Below are positions 1 to 7,756 of a stretch of 64,000 nt of DNA, piece after piece. A program made the translations under genes and the position numbers. Source of the stretch: DATFVA01 sp963764235 (GTDB lineage: Bacteria; Bacteroidota; Ignavibacteria; Ignavibacteriales; Ignavibacteriaceae); assembly GCA_963764235.1 (NCBI GenBank), contig CAVXRO010000012.1, positions 1 to 64,000 on the forward strand, in the 5' to 3' direction. A model generated the notes under the pieces. It was not told the origin of the DNA and did no database searches. It was given only the letters and a program-made list of their open reading frames with translations. How positions within the stretch are numbered: the stretch's first letter is position 1; every line of letters begins with the position of its first letter.

Positions 1-646
1 TTGTGCTACCTACTTCGTTCAGTTCGTCTGGTGTTCTGGAACAAGTTTGGTCCATTCTTTACCGATAATATCAGACTGCCTGATTCCCAGAAGCTCCGCA
101 GGCTTTCTTGTTGACAAGTCTTATTTTCTGATCCTCATCAATTACCAGCAAAAGCAGATTTGCAAGGTCGAAAACAGTTTCGATGTTTTCATTCGAATAT
201 TTAAATTTTTCTATGAGGTTATCCGATTCGGTGTACTCCTTTAATGTTCCAACACTAAAAAGATTATTCCCTTGTGAATCAACGAACCGGGTTGCTTTAT
301 CCTGCAGCCATTTTTCCCTGCCGTCTTTGGTAATTATCAGATATTTTGCATAGTAATGACGCACTTCTCTTCCATCAGGTTCCGTTTCCTGTGCGGGAAA
401 TTCATCCGAAGTAATTTCGGAGACATCTTTAACCAGGCTTTCAAATCCAAGTTCATTTATCTCTGCACTGGAATATCCGGTAAGTTCTAAAATACCGGAA
501 CTTATGAATTCATATTGGCCGGTTTGATGGTTAAAGTGATATGTAACCGAGAGCTCCGTTCGGGAAAGTTCATTCTCAATCGTTATTTTTCCGTAAGGTT
601 TCAAGAAATATTTCTTCCTTCTGATCAGGTGAATATTAAATATCAA
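1..646 (-). CDS. PAS-domain signalling protein, 3' end outside window, two indels
   Basis: Minus-strand gene running off the left edge. The readable protein has one complete PAS domain (about residues 30-145, with YEFISSGILELTGYS and the KDGREKWLQD strand) and the start of a second (LLLLVIDEDQKIRLVNKKAC). The frame breaks at the CC at 95-96, which looks like one extra base. The +1 frame continues the PAS domain as ELLGIRQSDIIGKEWTKLVP, and a second compensating shift near 30-31 restores the first frame (DELNEVGST). These are probably sequence errors. The start is uncertain: TTG at 646 is the first in-frame start after a stop, and there is no clear Shine-Dalgarno. The missing C-terminus could be a histidine kinase or GGDEF output, which cannot be told here. 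It is divergent from feoA. Confidence 0.7.
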
Positions 647-706
647 TTTTTATGCTAAAGCGTTTAGCGGTTTTTTGTCACTTTTTTAACGATTACGCCC
701 AAAATT

Positions 707-750
707 TTACGTTTATAAGATAAAGATTACGATAAAAATAGTAAACGTAA
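707..750. promoter_or_regulatory. Long-spaced inverted repeat between PAS gene and feoA
   Basis: TTACGTTTA at 707-715 and TAAACGTAA at 742-750 are perfect inverted repeats 26 bp apart in the divergent intergenic region. They could be two half-sites for a regulator of either gene. No family is assigned. Confidence 0.3.
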
Positions 751-803
751 CCCTGACAGTCTATACAAAAAATCTCTTGACTTTTTTTAGGTATGGTGTT
801 ATT

Positions 804-824
804 TTTATATAGACTAAATATAAA
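804..824. promoter_or_regulatory. Candidate Fur-type operator upstream of feoA
   Basis: TTTATAT (804-810), a 7-bp spacer, then ATATAAA (818-824) form a perfect 7-7-7 inverted repeat. It ends 33 bp before the feoA start codon. Its position, and a fur-family gene directly downstream of feoB, fit iron-dependent repression. The sequence does not match the proteobacterial Fur box closely, so this rests on geometry and context. Confidence 0.4.
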
Positions 825-857
825 TAGTATGGCAAATCTTATTATTTTGGATTAAAA

Positions 858-1079
858 ATGAAAACTGCTGCAGAATTAAAGTTCGGAGAAATTGGTATAA
901 TATACGAGATTGATGAGAACCATCCATCCTCGAGGAGAGTATTGGAATTCGGTTTTACTCCTGGTCAGGAAATTGAGCTAATAAATAAGTCATTGTTTAA
1001 CGATCCACTGGCTTTCGCAGTCAGGGGAACCCTTGTTGCAATCCGCAAGGAAGAGGCAGATTGTATTAAGATTTCATGA
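858..1079 (+). CDS. feoA: Ferrous iron transport protein A
   Basis: 73 residues, the usual FeoA size: a small SH3-like cytoplasmic protein needed with FeoB for Fe(II) uptake. Visible family features are the start LKFGEIGIIYEI, the RRVLEFGFTPGQEIELINKS core and the closing AVRGTLVAIRKEEADCIKI, typical of FeoA/DtxR SH3 domains. The stop overlaps the feoB start by 4 nt (ATGA), so translational coupling is likely. The gene is first in a feoA-feoB-fur order and is preceded by an AT-rich inverted repeat that may be its iron operator. Confidence 0.93.
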   Translation: MKTAAELKFGEIGIIYEIDENHPSSRRVLEFGFTPGQEIELINKSLFNDPLAFAVRGTLVAIRKEEADCIKIS

Positions 1080-3117
1080 ATCTTCAGACCGTAAGCACTT
1101 CCCCCCTTGTCTCACTGGTTGGACCTCCCAACTCAGGCAAAACCACGCTGTTCAATTATCTGAGCGGAAAAATTATAAGACAGTTAATTATCCGGGAGCA
1201 ACAGTTGTGTACTCCGTAAGCCGATTACTTGAAAGATTCGGCCTGGTTGCTAATGTAGTCGACACGCCGGGAATCATCAGTCTTCTTCCCGGTTCCCCTG
1301 ATGAGGCTGTTTCCATAAATTCTTTGTATTCACATCCCAGGCTGGGAACACCGGATGTTATAGTTGTAACCGTTGATGCCAGTCAGCTATCAAGGCACCT
1401 CCTGCTTGTAAAGCAGCTTATTTCCTGCAAATTTAATGTTGTAATAGCATTAACTATGCTGGATATACTTAAGCGGAAAGACCTGAGTATAAATTCGGAG
1501 AAATTAGCAGAACTGCTTGATTGCCCTGTTGTTGAAGTTGATCCGAGGACCGGTAACGGCGTAGATAAATTGATCTCAGAAGTTGAAACTAGCATAAGCA
1601 GTTATAGCCAGGCTGACAAAGATAGGATGACCAGGCTGAACGGAGAAGGATCTTTTAAGAGCCTGCTTAAGTTGTATCGTGAAATTGAGATAATTGAAAA
1701 CGCTGTGCTGATCAGGGCAAAAGAAGAACCGAAAGTTAATTTAACAAAGGCAAACAAACAGCTTAAAATACTGGTTAACCGCAAAGCTAAAATCGAGTGT
1801 AAACAAATTGACAGAACTACCTTAAAGATAGACAGGCTGCTGCTGCACAGAATCTGGGGAATATTTTTCTTTTTCCTGATTATGGCGGTTACTTTTACTT
1901 CAATATTCTGGCTCGCCCAACCCCTGATGGACCTGGTCGATTCCGCATTCGGATTTTTATCTTCTGCAGCATTCGATATTCTCGGTAACAATTGGTATGG
2001 TGACCTGATTGCCAACGGGATTATAAGCGGAACCGGCTCGGTGCTAGTTTTCGTTCCCCAGATTCTTATCCTTTTCCTTATACTCGGACTCCTGGAAGAC
2101 AGCGGCTACCTAGCCAGGGGTGCTATGCTGATTGACAAACCTTTATCAAAGATAGGACTGAACGGCAAGTCGTTTGTACCTATGCTCTCAGGCTTTGCCT
2201 GCGCTATTCCTGCTATGATGGCTACCCGTACCATCCCGAATAAGCGGGAAAGGTTTCTGACCATTTTCATACTCCCCCTGATGAGCTGCAGTGCAAGGCT
2301 TCCGGTTTATGCATTACTCATAGCGTTTCTTTTTCCGAGTGATAAATCCTGGCTCGGAGGCATAATGCTTGCCTGTATTTATATTTTCAGTGTGATCTCA
2401 TCAGTTACGGTTGCGGGTATGATTAATAAATTCAAAAACACACTTATTAAAACTGAGGACAATTCATCTTTTATACTTGAACTGCCTGCATACAGGAAAC
2501 CAAAGTTCAGAGTTATAGTCATTAATACCTATCATAATGCCAAGCATTATCTCAGAAAAGCTGGTCCCATTATCCTCGGATTTTCTATTATCCTGTGGTT
2601 TCTCACATACTTCCCGAATACCAATCCGCAGGTCGATTCAAGCGGACTGTCAAAAGATCAGGTTATTCAGACCCAGGCGGCTGCAAGGCTCTCCGCATCC
2701 TATGCAGCTGATCTCGGCAAATTCATCCAGCCTGTGATGACACCGCTAGGGATGGACTGGAGAGTAGGAGTCTCCTTAATTGCTGCATTTGCTGCACGTG
2801 AGGTTTTTGTCAGTTCTCTTGCCCTGATTTTTAAAGTTACCGATGAAAACAGCGCTAACTTCCAGAACTCGATGATTAAATCCATGAGACAGGCCGAAAT
2901 TGAGGATACAGGACAAAAGCTGTTCACAACTTCTACCATTATAGGACTGGTAGTATTCTTTATTTTTGCACTTCAGTGTTTATCGACAGTCGCAGTTTCC
3001 AGAAAAGAAACGGGAAGCTGGCGTATCCCAATCCTGCAGATAATAATTTTTACCTCTACCGCATACATCCTTACTTTTATTACAGTTAACGGATTGAGGG
3101 CACTCGGGTTCAGCTGA
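1076..3117 (+). CDS. feoB: Ferrous iron transport protein B (single-base deletion in reading)
   Basis: Fe(II) transporter with an N-terminal GTPase domain and a polytopic membrane domain. The start at 1076 overlaps feoA by 4 nt and gives the P-loop GPPNSGKT at residues 16-23. The frame then breaks in the A-run at 1168-1172. Restoring one A gives SGKNYKTVNYPGATV, the standard FeoB switch I region, and an intact 680-residue protein. G3 is DTPG. G4 reads TMLD where NxxD is usual, an unusual substitution for the guanine-binding motif. The membrane part carries the Gate repeats (DSGYLARGAM, SGFACAIPAMMATR, LPLMSCSARLPVYALL, AAFAAREVFVSSLA). The break is most likely a homopolymer error rather than inactivation. 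Confidence 0.9.
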
Positions 3118-3190
3118 CAGCTCACCGTAAAAATGCAGTTTTCTTGCTATTATAGCTAATCCGTAATATTTTTGATATGTCAAAAGAGTT

Positions 3191-3655
3191 ATGAAATTGA
3201 AACACCCACAAGCGACGGAAATTTTCAGGGAATTTCTCAAGAGCGAAAAAAACAGGATAACGCCTGAACGCTTTGAGGTCATGGATTCGGCACTCGACTA
3301 TGAAGGACACTTCGGAGCCGATGATCTCTATGTATTAATGAAGAACCAGAATTCAAGTGTTTCAAGAGCCACAGTATACAAAACTCTTGAGCTTCTTGCT
3401 CAATGCGACCTTGTAATTAAAAGGAATTTCGGGGATAATCTTACGAGATATGAGAGTAATTTTAAGAAGCAAAGTCACGATCACCTGATCTGTATGGATT
3501 GCGGCAGGATAGTTGAATTTACCAATCCTGCAATAAAAGAATTCCCTGAGAAAATAAGTAATGAGCTTGGATTTGACGTTGAAAGTTATTCTTTTAATAT
3601 TTTTGCCCGCTGCAAGGATACCAAAAACTGTAAATACTATAAATCAGACAAATAA
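3191..3655 (+). CDS. fur: Fur-family transcriptional regulator
   Basis: 154 residues. It has an N-terminal winged helix (about 10-85, including SRATVYKTLELLAQCDLV) and a C-terminal metal-binding dimerisation domain with the HDHLICMDCGRIVEF signature (96-110). C101 and C104 pair with C141 and C147 as a probable structural zinc site. It lies 73 bp after feoB in the same direction. An iron-sensing Fur repressing feoAB is the simplest reading. A PerR or Zur role cannot be excluded without the metal-site residues being tested. Confidence 0.88.
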   Translation: MKLKHPQATEIFREFLKSEKNRITPERFEVMDSALDYEGHFGADDLYVLMKNQNSSVSRATVYKTLELLAQCDLVIKRNFGDNLTRYESNFKKQSHDHLICMDCGRIVEFTNPAIKEFPEKISNELGFDVESYSFNIFARCKDTKNCKYYKSDK

Positions 3656-3657
3656 AT

Positions 3658-4371
3658 ATGGCTTCTCAGAAATATCCCATTAAATGGAAGAAAAAAGATT
3701 TCTCTATTAAGATATTCTGTTCAATTCCCAATATCGCCACAGGTATCCTGATTAAAGGCGGCAAAAATTATTTTGTTGTGGATCCCGGTGACGGTATTCT
3801 GCGTGATCTTAATAATGAGATCGGTATGAAACAGATCCTGGGAATTTCCGACTTGTTCATAACGCACGGTCACCATGATCACGTCGGAGGAGTATGGGCT
3901 CTGCTGACTTATATGAGGGTTATGCATAAAACTTCTCCCCTCTCCATTCATTACCCTGAAGGATGCGTTGAGATTGAAAGTATCCATAACGCTTTTACGA
4001 AAGTTTATTCATCTTCAATTCCTTATAAAATAAATCTTAAGGTAATTAAAAAACCCGGGAACTTTAGGACCAGGAATGTTACAGTGAGACCCTTCCCGGT
4101 GATCCATAAAGAGTACCTTCACGATGGCGTCACAACCAGGCAGGTTCCCGCTCTGGGATATTCTTTTACTTTTAACGGAATTAAGATCTGCTACGGCGGT
4201 GATACGGCTTACTGTGAAGAGCTCGCAAGGCAGGCCAAAGGAGCCGACCTTGCCATCGTTGAGGCAGGCCACGAGGATGATACGCCGGATGATATGCATA
4301 TGACTATGAGTGAAGCAAGGTCGATCGGTGAATCAGCCAAAGAATATTTTATGGTGCACGTCCCCGAATAA
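3658..4371 (+). CDS. Metallo-beta-lactamase-fold hydrolase, RNase Z-like
   Basis: 237 residues with the dinuclear zinc motif HGHHDH (H70, H72, D74, H75), a later ligand region PVIHKEY and the GGDTAY aspartate, in the order seen in RNase Z/UPF0173 metal-dependent hydrolases. There is no signal peptide, so it is cytoplasmic. It starts 2 nt after fur, so the two are probably co-transcribed. Specificity is unknown. The exosite of true tRNase Z is not evident and the protein is shorter than typical RNase Z (about 300), so I name only the fold. Confidence 0.8.
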   Translation: MASQKYPIKWKKKDFSIKIFCSIPNIATGILIKGGKNYFVVDPGDGILRDLNNEIGMKQILGISDLFITHGHHDHVGGVWALLTYMRVMHKTSPLSIHYPEGCVEIESIHNAFTKVYSSSIPYKINLKVIKKPGNFRTRNVTVRPFPVIHKEYLHDGVTTRQVPALGYSFTFNGIKICYGGDTAYCEELARQAKGADLAIVEAGHEDDTPDDMHMTMSEARSIGESAKEYFMVHVPE

Positions 4372-4433
4372 ACTCTTAATATTTATCGTTCTTTTTTTCG
4401 GGAATAAAAAATTATTCGGTGCAGAATAACACA

Positions 4434-4441
4434 TAACTTTG
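4434..4441 (+). promoter_or_regulatory. Bacteroidota-type -7 box
   Basis: TAACTTTG matches TAnnTTTG and lies 34 bp before the ATG of the propeller gene. No convincing -33 TTTG is seen. Confidence 0.4.
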
Positions 4442-4475
4442 CAGCTATCCATCCAATCATAAAAGAGAAATAACT

Positions 4476-5519
4476 ATGAAATATCCGTTTCTACTTCTTA
4501 CCCTACTCACTTTCACTAATATTGTTCTCTGTCAGGATGCCGGCGATCCATACCGTATGGAAGGCGAGAAGCATCTTAAAAACATCAGGATGCTTACGGA
4601 TAAAGGTGAGAATGCCGAGGCTTACCTTTCTTTTGATGAACAAAAGCTGATTTTTCAGAGTAACCGGGGTGAACTCCCCTGCGATCAGATTTTTATTATG
4701 GGAACAGACGGAAGCAATATTACCCGTGTGTCAAATGGTGAAGGTAAAACCACCTGCTCTTATTTCCTTCCGGGGGATACCGCAATAATTTATGCGTCGA
4801 CATTCGGGGCTGATAAGGACTGTCCTCCCCCGCCGGATTTTTCCAAAGGCTACGTCTGGAAACTCTATGAGACTTTTGATATTTATACGGCCGAACCCGA
4901 CGGTTCCAACTTAAGAAAGATGACTGATACTCCCGGATACGATGCAGAGGCAACCGTTTCACCGGTTGGTGATAAAATAGTGTTTACGTCTACAAGGACA
5001 GGCGACCCGGAGATTTATACGATGAATGTTGATGGAAGTGATCAGACGCAGCTGACTCACAAAAAAGGTTATGACGGCGGACCTTTCTTCTCGCTCGACG
5101 GTACTAAAATTGTATTCCGTGCAAGCAGGCCTAAAACAGAAAAAGATTTCGAAGATTACAATGATCTCGTTCAGAACGGACTTGTCCGTCCTACCGCCCT
5201 GGAACTTTACGTGATGGATGCTGATGGAAGTAATATGAAGCAGGTAACAGATTTTGGAAAGGCAAGCTTTGCCCCCTTCTTTTTCCCGGATGCAAAAAGA
5301 ATTATTTTTTCCTCAAATCTGAACAGTAAGAGTGCAAGGAACTTTGATCTCTATATGGTTAATGTAGACGGCACCGGATTAGAGCAGATTACATTCTTCG
5401 AATCTTTTGACGGATTTCCTATGTTCACACAAGATGGGAAGAAACTTGTATTTGCTTCAAACAGGTTCGGTAAAAAGAAGGGTGATACAAATATCTTTAT
5501 TGCTGACTGGGTCGAATAA
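4476..5519 (+). CDS. Exported TolB-like WD40 (PD40) beta-propeller protein
   Basis: 347 residues with a cleavable signal peptide (about 1-19, ending VLCQ). PD40/TolB-type blades repeat through the rest: a YTMNVDGSDQTQLT-type strand followed by GTKIVF-type strands recurs about five times (for example AEPDGSNLRKMTDTPGYD, VMDADGSNMKQVTDFG). Such propellers bind proteins or glycans in the periplasm. The length is shorter than TolB, with no separate N-terminal TolB domain, so it is not true TolB. It precedes an exported M28 peptidase in the same direction. No enzymatic residues are recognised. Confidence 0.8.
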   Translation: MKYPFLLLTLLTFTNIVLCQDAGDPYRMEGEKHLKNIRMLTDKGENAEAYLSFDEQKLIFQSNRGELPCDQIFIMGTDGSNITRVSNGEGKTTCSYFLPGDTAIIYASTFGADKDCPPPPDFSKGYVWKLYETFDIYTAEPDGSNLRKMTDTPGYDAEATVSPVGDKIVFTSTRTGDPEIYTMNVDGSDQTQLTHKKGYDGGPFFSLDGTKIVFRASRPKTEKDFEDYNDLVQNGLVRPTALELYVMDADGSNMKQVTDFGKASFAPFFFPDAKRIIFSSNLNSKSARNFDLYMVNVDGTGLEQITFFESFDGFPMFTQDGKKLVFASNRFGKKKGDTNIFIADWVE

Positions 5520-5555
5520 GGAAAATTATTTTTTATTTTGTTTCAGAGGGAAACG

Positions 5556-7361
5556 ATGAAAAAGATTTTTTTAATACCTCTCCTGGTATCACTGTCTTTC
5601 GGATTTTTTTATTCGGGAGGGCAGGAAAATAAAAACCCGGAAATCACTGCATCTGAAATCCAGGATCATATAAACTATCTTGCCAGCGATAAACTTGAGG
5701 GCAGATTCACAGGCTCCGAAGGCGGAGAGATGGCTGCAGAATATATCCAGGCTGATTTTAAAAGCTCCGGGTTGGAACCTTTGTTTAATGGAAGCTTCAG
5801 GCAGAATTTCCCTTTTGTAGCTGGAATAGAACTAACCGACAATAATAAGCTTCTGATTAATATAAACGGCGAGGAACTATCTCCGACAATTAAGGAACAG
5901 TATATTCCGGCTCCGTTCTCTGGAAATGCGGATTATCATGGTGAGATTGTTTTCGCAGGCTACGGAATTTCTGCCCCTGATCTAAACTATGATGATTATA
6001 AGGATATTGATGTAAAAGGGAAGGCAGTACTGATAATGAGATACAATCCCGAAGGCGCTAATCCTCATTCTGAATTTGGAAAGTTCTCAGCCTATAGATA
6101 TAAAGCAGACATCGCAAAACAGAAAGGTGCTTCTGCTGTAATCTTTGTGACCGGCCATATCCCAAATGATGATGAAGACAAATTGATGAAGCTTGATTAT
6201 GATGGGGCAGGACCAGTATCTGATCTGGCTGTAATACAGCTTAAGAGAAATATTGCTGACAAACTGTTTAAGGCGGAGGGACTCGACTTTGAAGCAGTGC
6301 AGCAGAAGATTGATTCCTTAAAAGCTCCGGATTCATTCCTCTTTAAGAATACAAAAGTAATGATGTCCACAGGCATTGAGCAAATTACAAAGCATGCTGA
6401 TAACATTGGAGGATTTCTTGAAGGAAATGATCCGCAACTAAAGGGTGATTATATTGTGATCGGGGCTCATTATGATCATCTTGGATGGGGTGAAACGGGA
6501 TCTTTATATACAGGAAGTGAACCGCAGATCCATAACGGCGCGGATGATAATGCTTCGGGCACTGCGGGAGTTATGGAGCTAGCAGAAAAGTTCGCCTCAC
6601 AAAAAGATAAACTTAAAAGAAGTATGATATTCCTCTGCTTCTCGGGTGAAGAGCTTGGCCTTATAGGTTCTTCATATTTCACAAATAATTCTCCTGTTCC
6701 CCTGGATAAAATTGATGCAATGTTAAACCTTGATATGGTGGGACGCTTGAATGCAGAGGATCAGCTCACTGTATACGGAACCGGTACATCTTCCGGATTT
6801 AAAGATCTGCTGAATACGGATAATAAGGATTATAATTTTAAACTGACGTTTAATGATGAGGGATACGGACCTAGCGATCAGTCCTCTTTTTACGCAGAGG
6901 AAATTCCTGTGTTATTCTTTTTTACAGGTACGCATACTGATTACCATCGTCCCACTGATGATGCCGATAAAATCAATTCCAAAGGTGAAGAAGAAGTAAT
7001 AAAATATGTATATGAAATTGCGGATAATATCGATGAGAGCAGTACAGAACCTGACTACATAAATGTTCCCCGCAAAGGCGGCGGACGGGATATGGCTTTC
7101 AGCGTTTATGTGGGCACCGTTCCCGATTATGCCACCCAGGTTGATGGATTAAGGATTAATGGAGTGGGTGAAGGTAGTCCAGCTCAAAAAGCCGGACTTC
7201 AGGGTGGAGATATCATCATAGAATTCGGAGGAAAGAAAATCTCCAATATTTATGATTATACCTATGCACTCGGCGACTTTAGTCCGGGCGATGTTGTCGA
7301 TGTTGTGGTTATGCGCGACGGCAAAAAGAAAACAATAAAGGTAGAATTAGGCGCAAGGTAA
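5556..7361 (+). CDS. Secreted M28-family zinc aminopeptidase with PA and PDZ domains
   Basis: 601 residues. The ATG at 5556 is chosen because it follows an AGAGGG ribosome site and begins the signal peptide MKKIFLIPLLVSLSFGF. In order: signal peptide, protease-associated insert (about 110-255, with AGYGISAPDLNYDDY), M28 catalytic domain (about 280-480) with zinc ligands in GAHYDHLGWG, HNGADDNASG and FSGEELGLIGS and a later TDYHRPTDD, and a C-terminal PDZ domain (about 510-600, GSPAQKAGLQGGDIIIEFGG). It probably trims peptides in the periplasm or outside the cell. The domain order is common in the FCB group. Confidence 0.88.
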   Translation: MKKIFLIPLLVSLSFGFFYSGGQENKNPEITASEIQDHINYLASDKLEGRFTGSEGGEMAAEYIQADFKSSGLEPLFNGSFRQNFPFVAGIELTDNNKLLININGEELSPTIKEQYIPAPFSGNADYHGEIVFAGYGISAPDLNYDDYKDIDVKGKAVLIMRYNPEGANPHSEFGKFSAYRYKADIAKQKGASAVIFVTGHIPNDDEDKLMKLDYDGAGPVSDLAVIQLKRNIADKLFKAEGLDFEAVQQKIDSLKAPDSFLFKNTKVMMSTGIEQITKHADNIGGFLEGNDPQLKGDYIVIGAHYDHLGWGETGSLYTGSEPQIHNGADDNASGTAGVMELAEKFASQKDKLKRSMIFLCFSGEELGLIGSSYFTNNSPVPLDKIDAMLNLDMVGRLNAEDQLTVYGTGTSSGFKDLLNTDNKDYNFKLTFNDEGYGPSDQSSFYAEEIPVLFFFTGTHTDYHRPTDDADKINSKGEEEVIKYVYEIADNIDESSTEPDYINVPRKGGGRDMAFSVYVGTVPDYATQVDGLRINGVGEGSPAQKAGLQGGDIIIEFGGKKISNIYDYTYALGDFSPGDVVDVVVMRDGKKKTIKVELGAR

Positions 7362-7364
7362 AAG

Positions 7365-7412
7365 AGATTACAAAATTGCAAGATTACAAGATTACAAGAT
7401 TACAAAATTGCA
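7365..7412. repeat. Short tandem repeat
   Basis: Four copies of AGATTACA, the first and last each followed by AAATTGCA, giving a symmetrical block between convergent genes. The next 60 bp are AT-rich with TTAATTAT repeats. Probably a slippage-type intergenic repeat without coding content. Confidence 0.8.
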
Positions 7413-7471
7413 TTAAGCTGACTGCCATCAGTTTAATTATTAATTATTAATTATAAATTATTCATTGTTAA

Positions 7472-7756
7472 TTAATCTATGGTAACTATCATCTGCGGTA
7501 CCGTTACTGGCGGTTCGCTCTGGATCATTTTGAAAGTATAAGTCTGATTCTTTGCCCCTTTTATCTCAAACTTATGATACGTACCATCATCAGGTACAGG
7601 AAACCGGGAAGTCGATTTATCGGGAGTAATGACTTCTAAATCATAATTTTTATCGGCCGCTGTGAAACGGATATGCTTACCATCCCCTATTCCCAGGCTG
7701 CTAACAACCTTGTCATCATACCAGAAATCATTTTTGTTGAGATTAACTTCTTTCAT
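7472..7756 (-). CDS. Small conserved-looking protein coupled to a Ser/Thr kinase
   Basis: 94 residues, no signal peptide or membrane segment. The sequence is beta-rich with alternating hydrophobics (KYDLEV, TYHKFEIKG, QTYTFKMIQSEPPVTVPQMIVTID). I do not recognise the family. Its start overlaps the stop of the upstream kinase gene by 4 nt, so translation is probably coupled and the two may act together, for example as a substrate or a small beta-sandwich regulator. That is inference from position only. Confidence 0.6.
   Translation of the reverse strand: MKEVNLNKNDFWYDDKVVSSLGIGDGKHIRFTAADKNYDLEVITPDKSTSRFPVPDDGTYHKFEIKGAKNQTYTFKMIQSEPPVTVPQMIVTID

Noticed and set aside
7365..7412. Possible CRISPR-like repeat array (AGATTACA units)
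   Set aside because: Units are 8 bp with no spacers of regular length and no cas genes; a simple tandem repeat.
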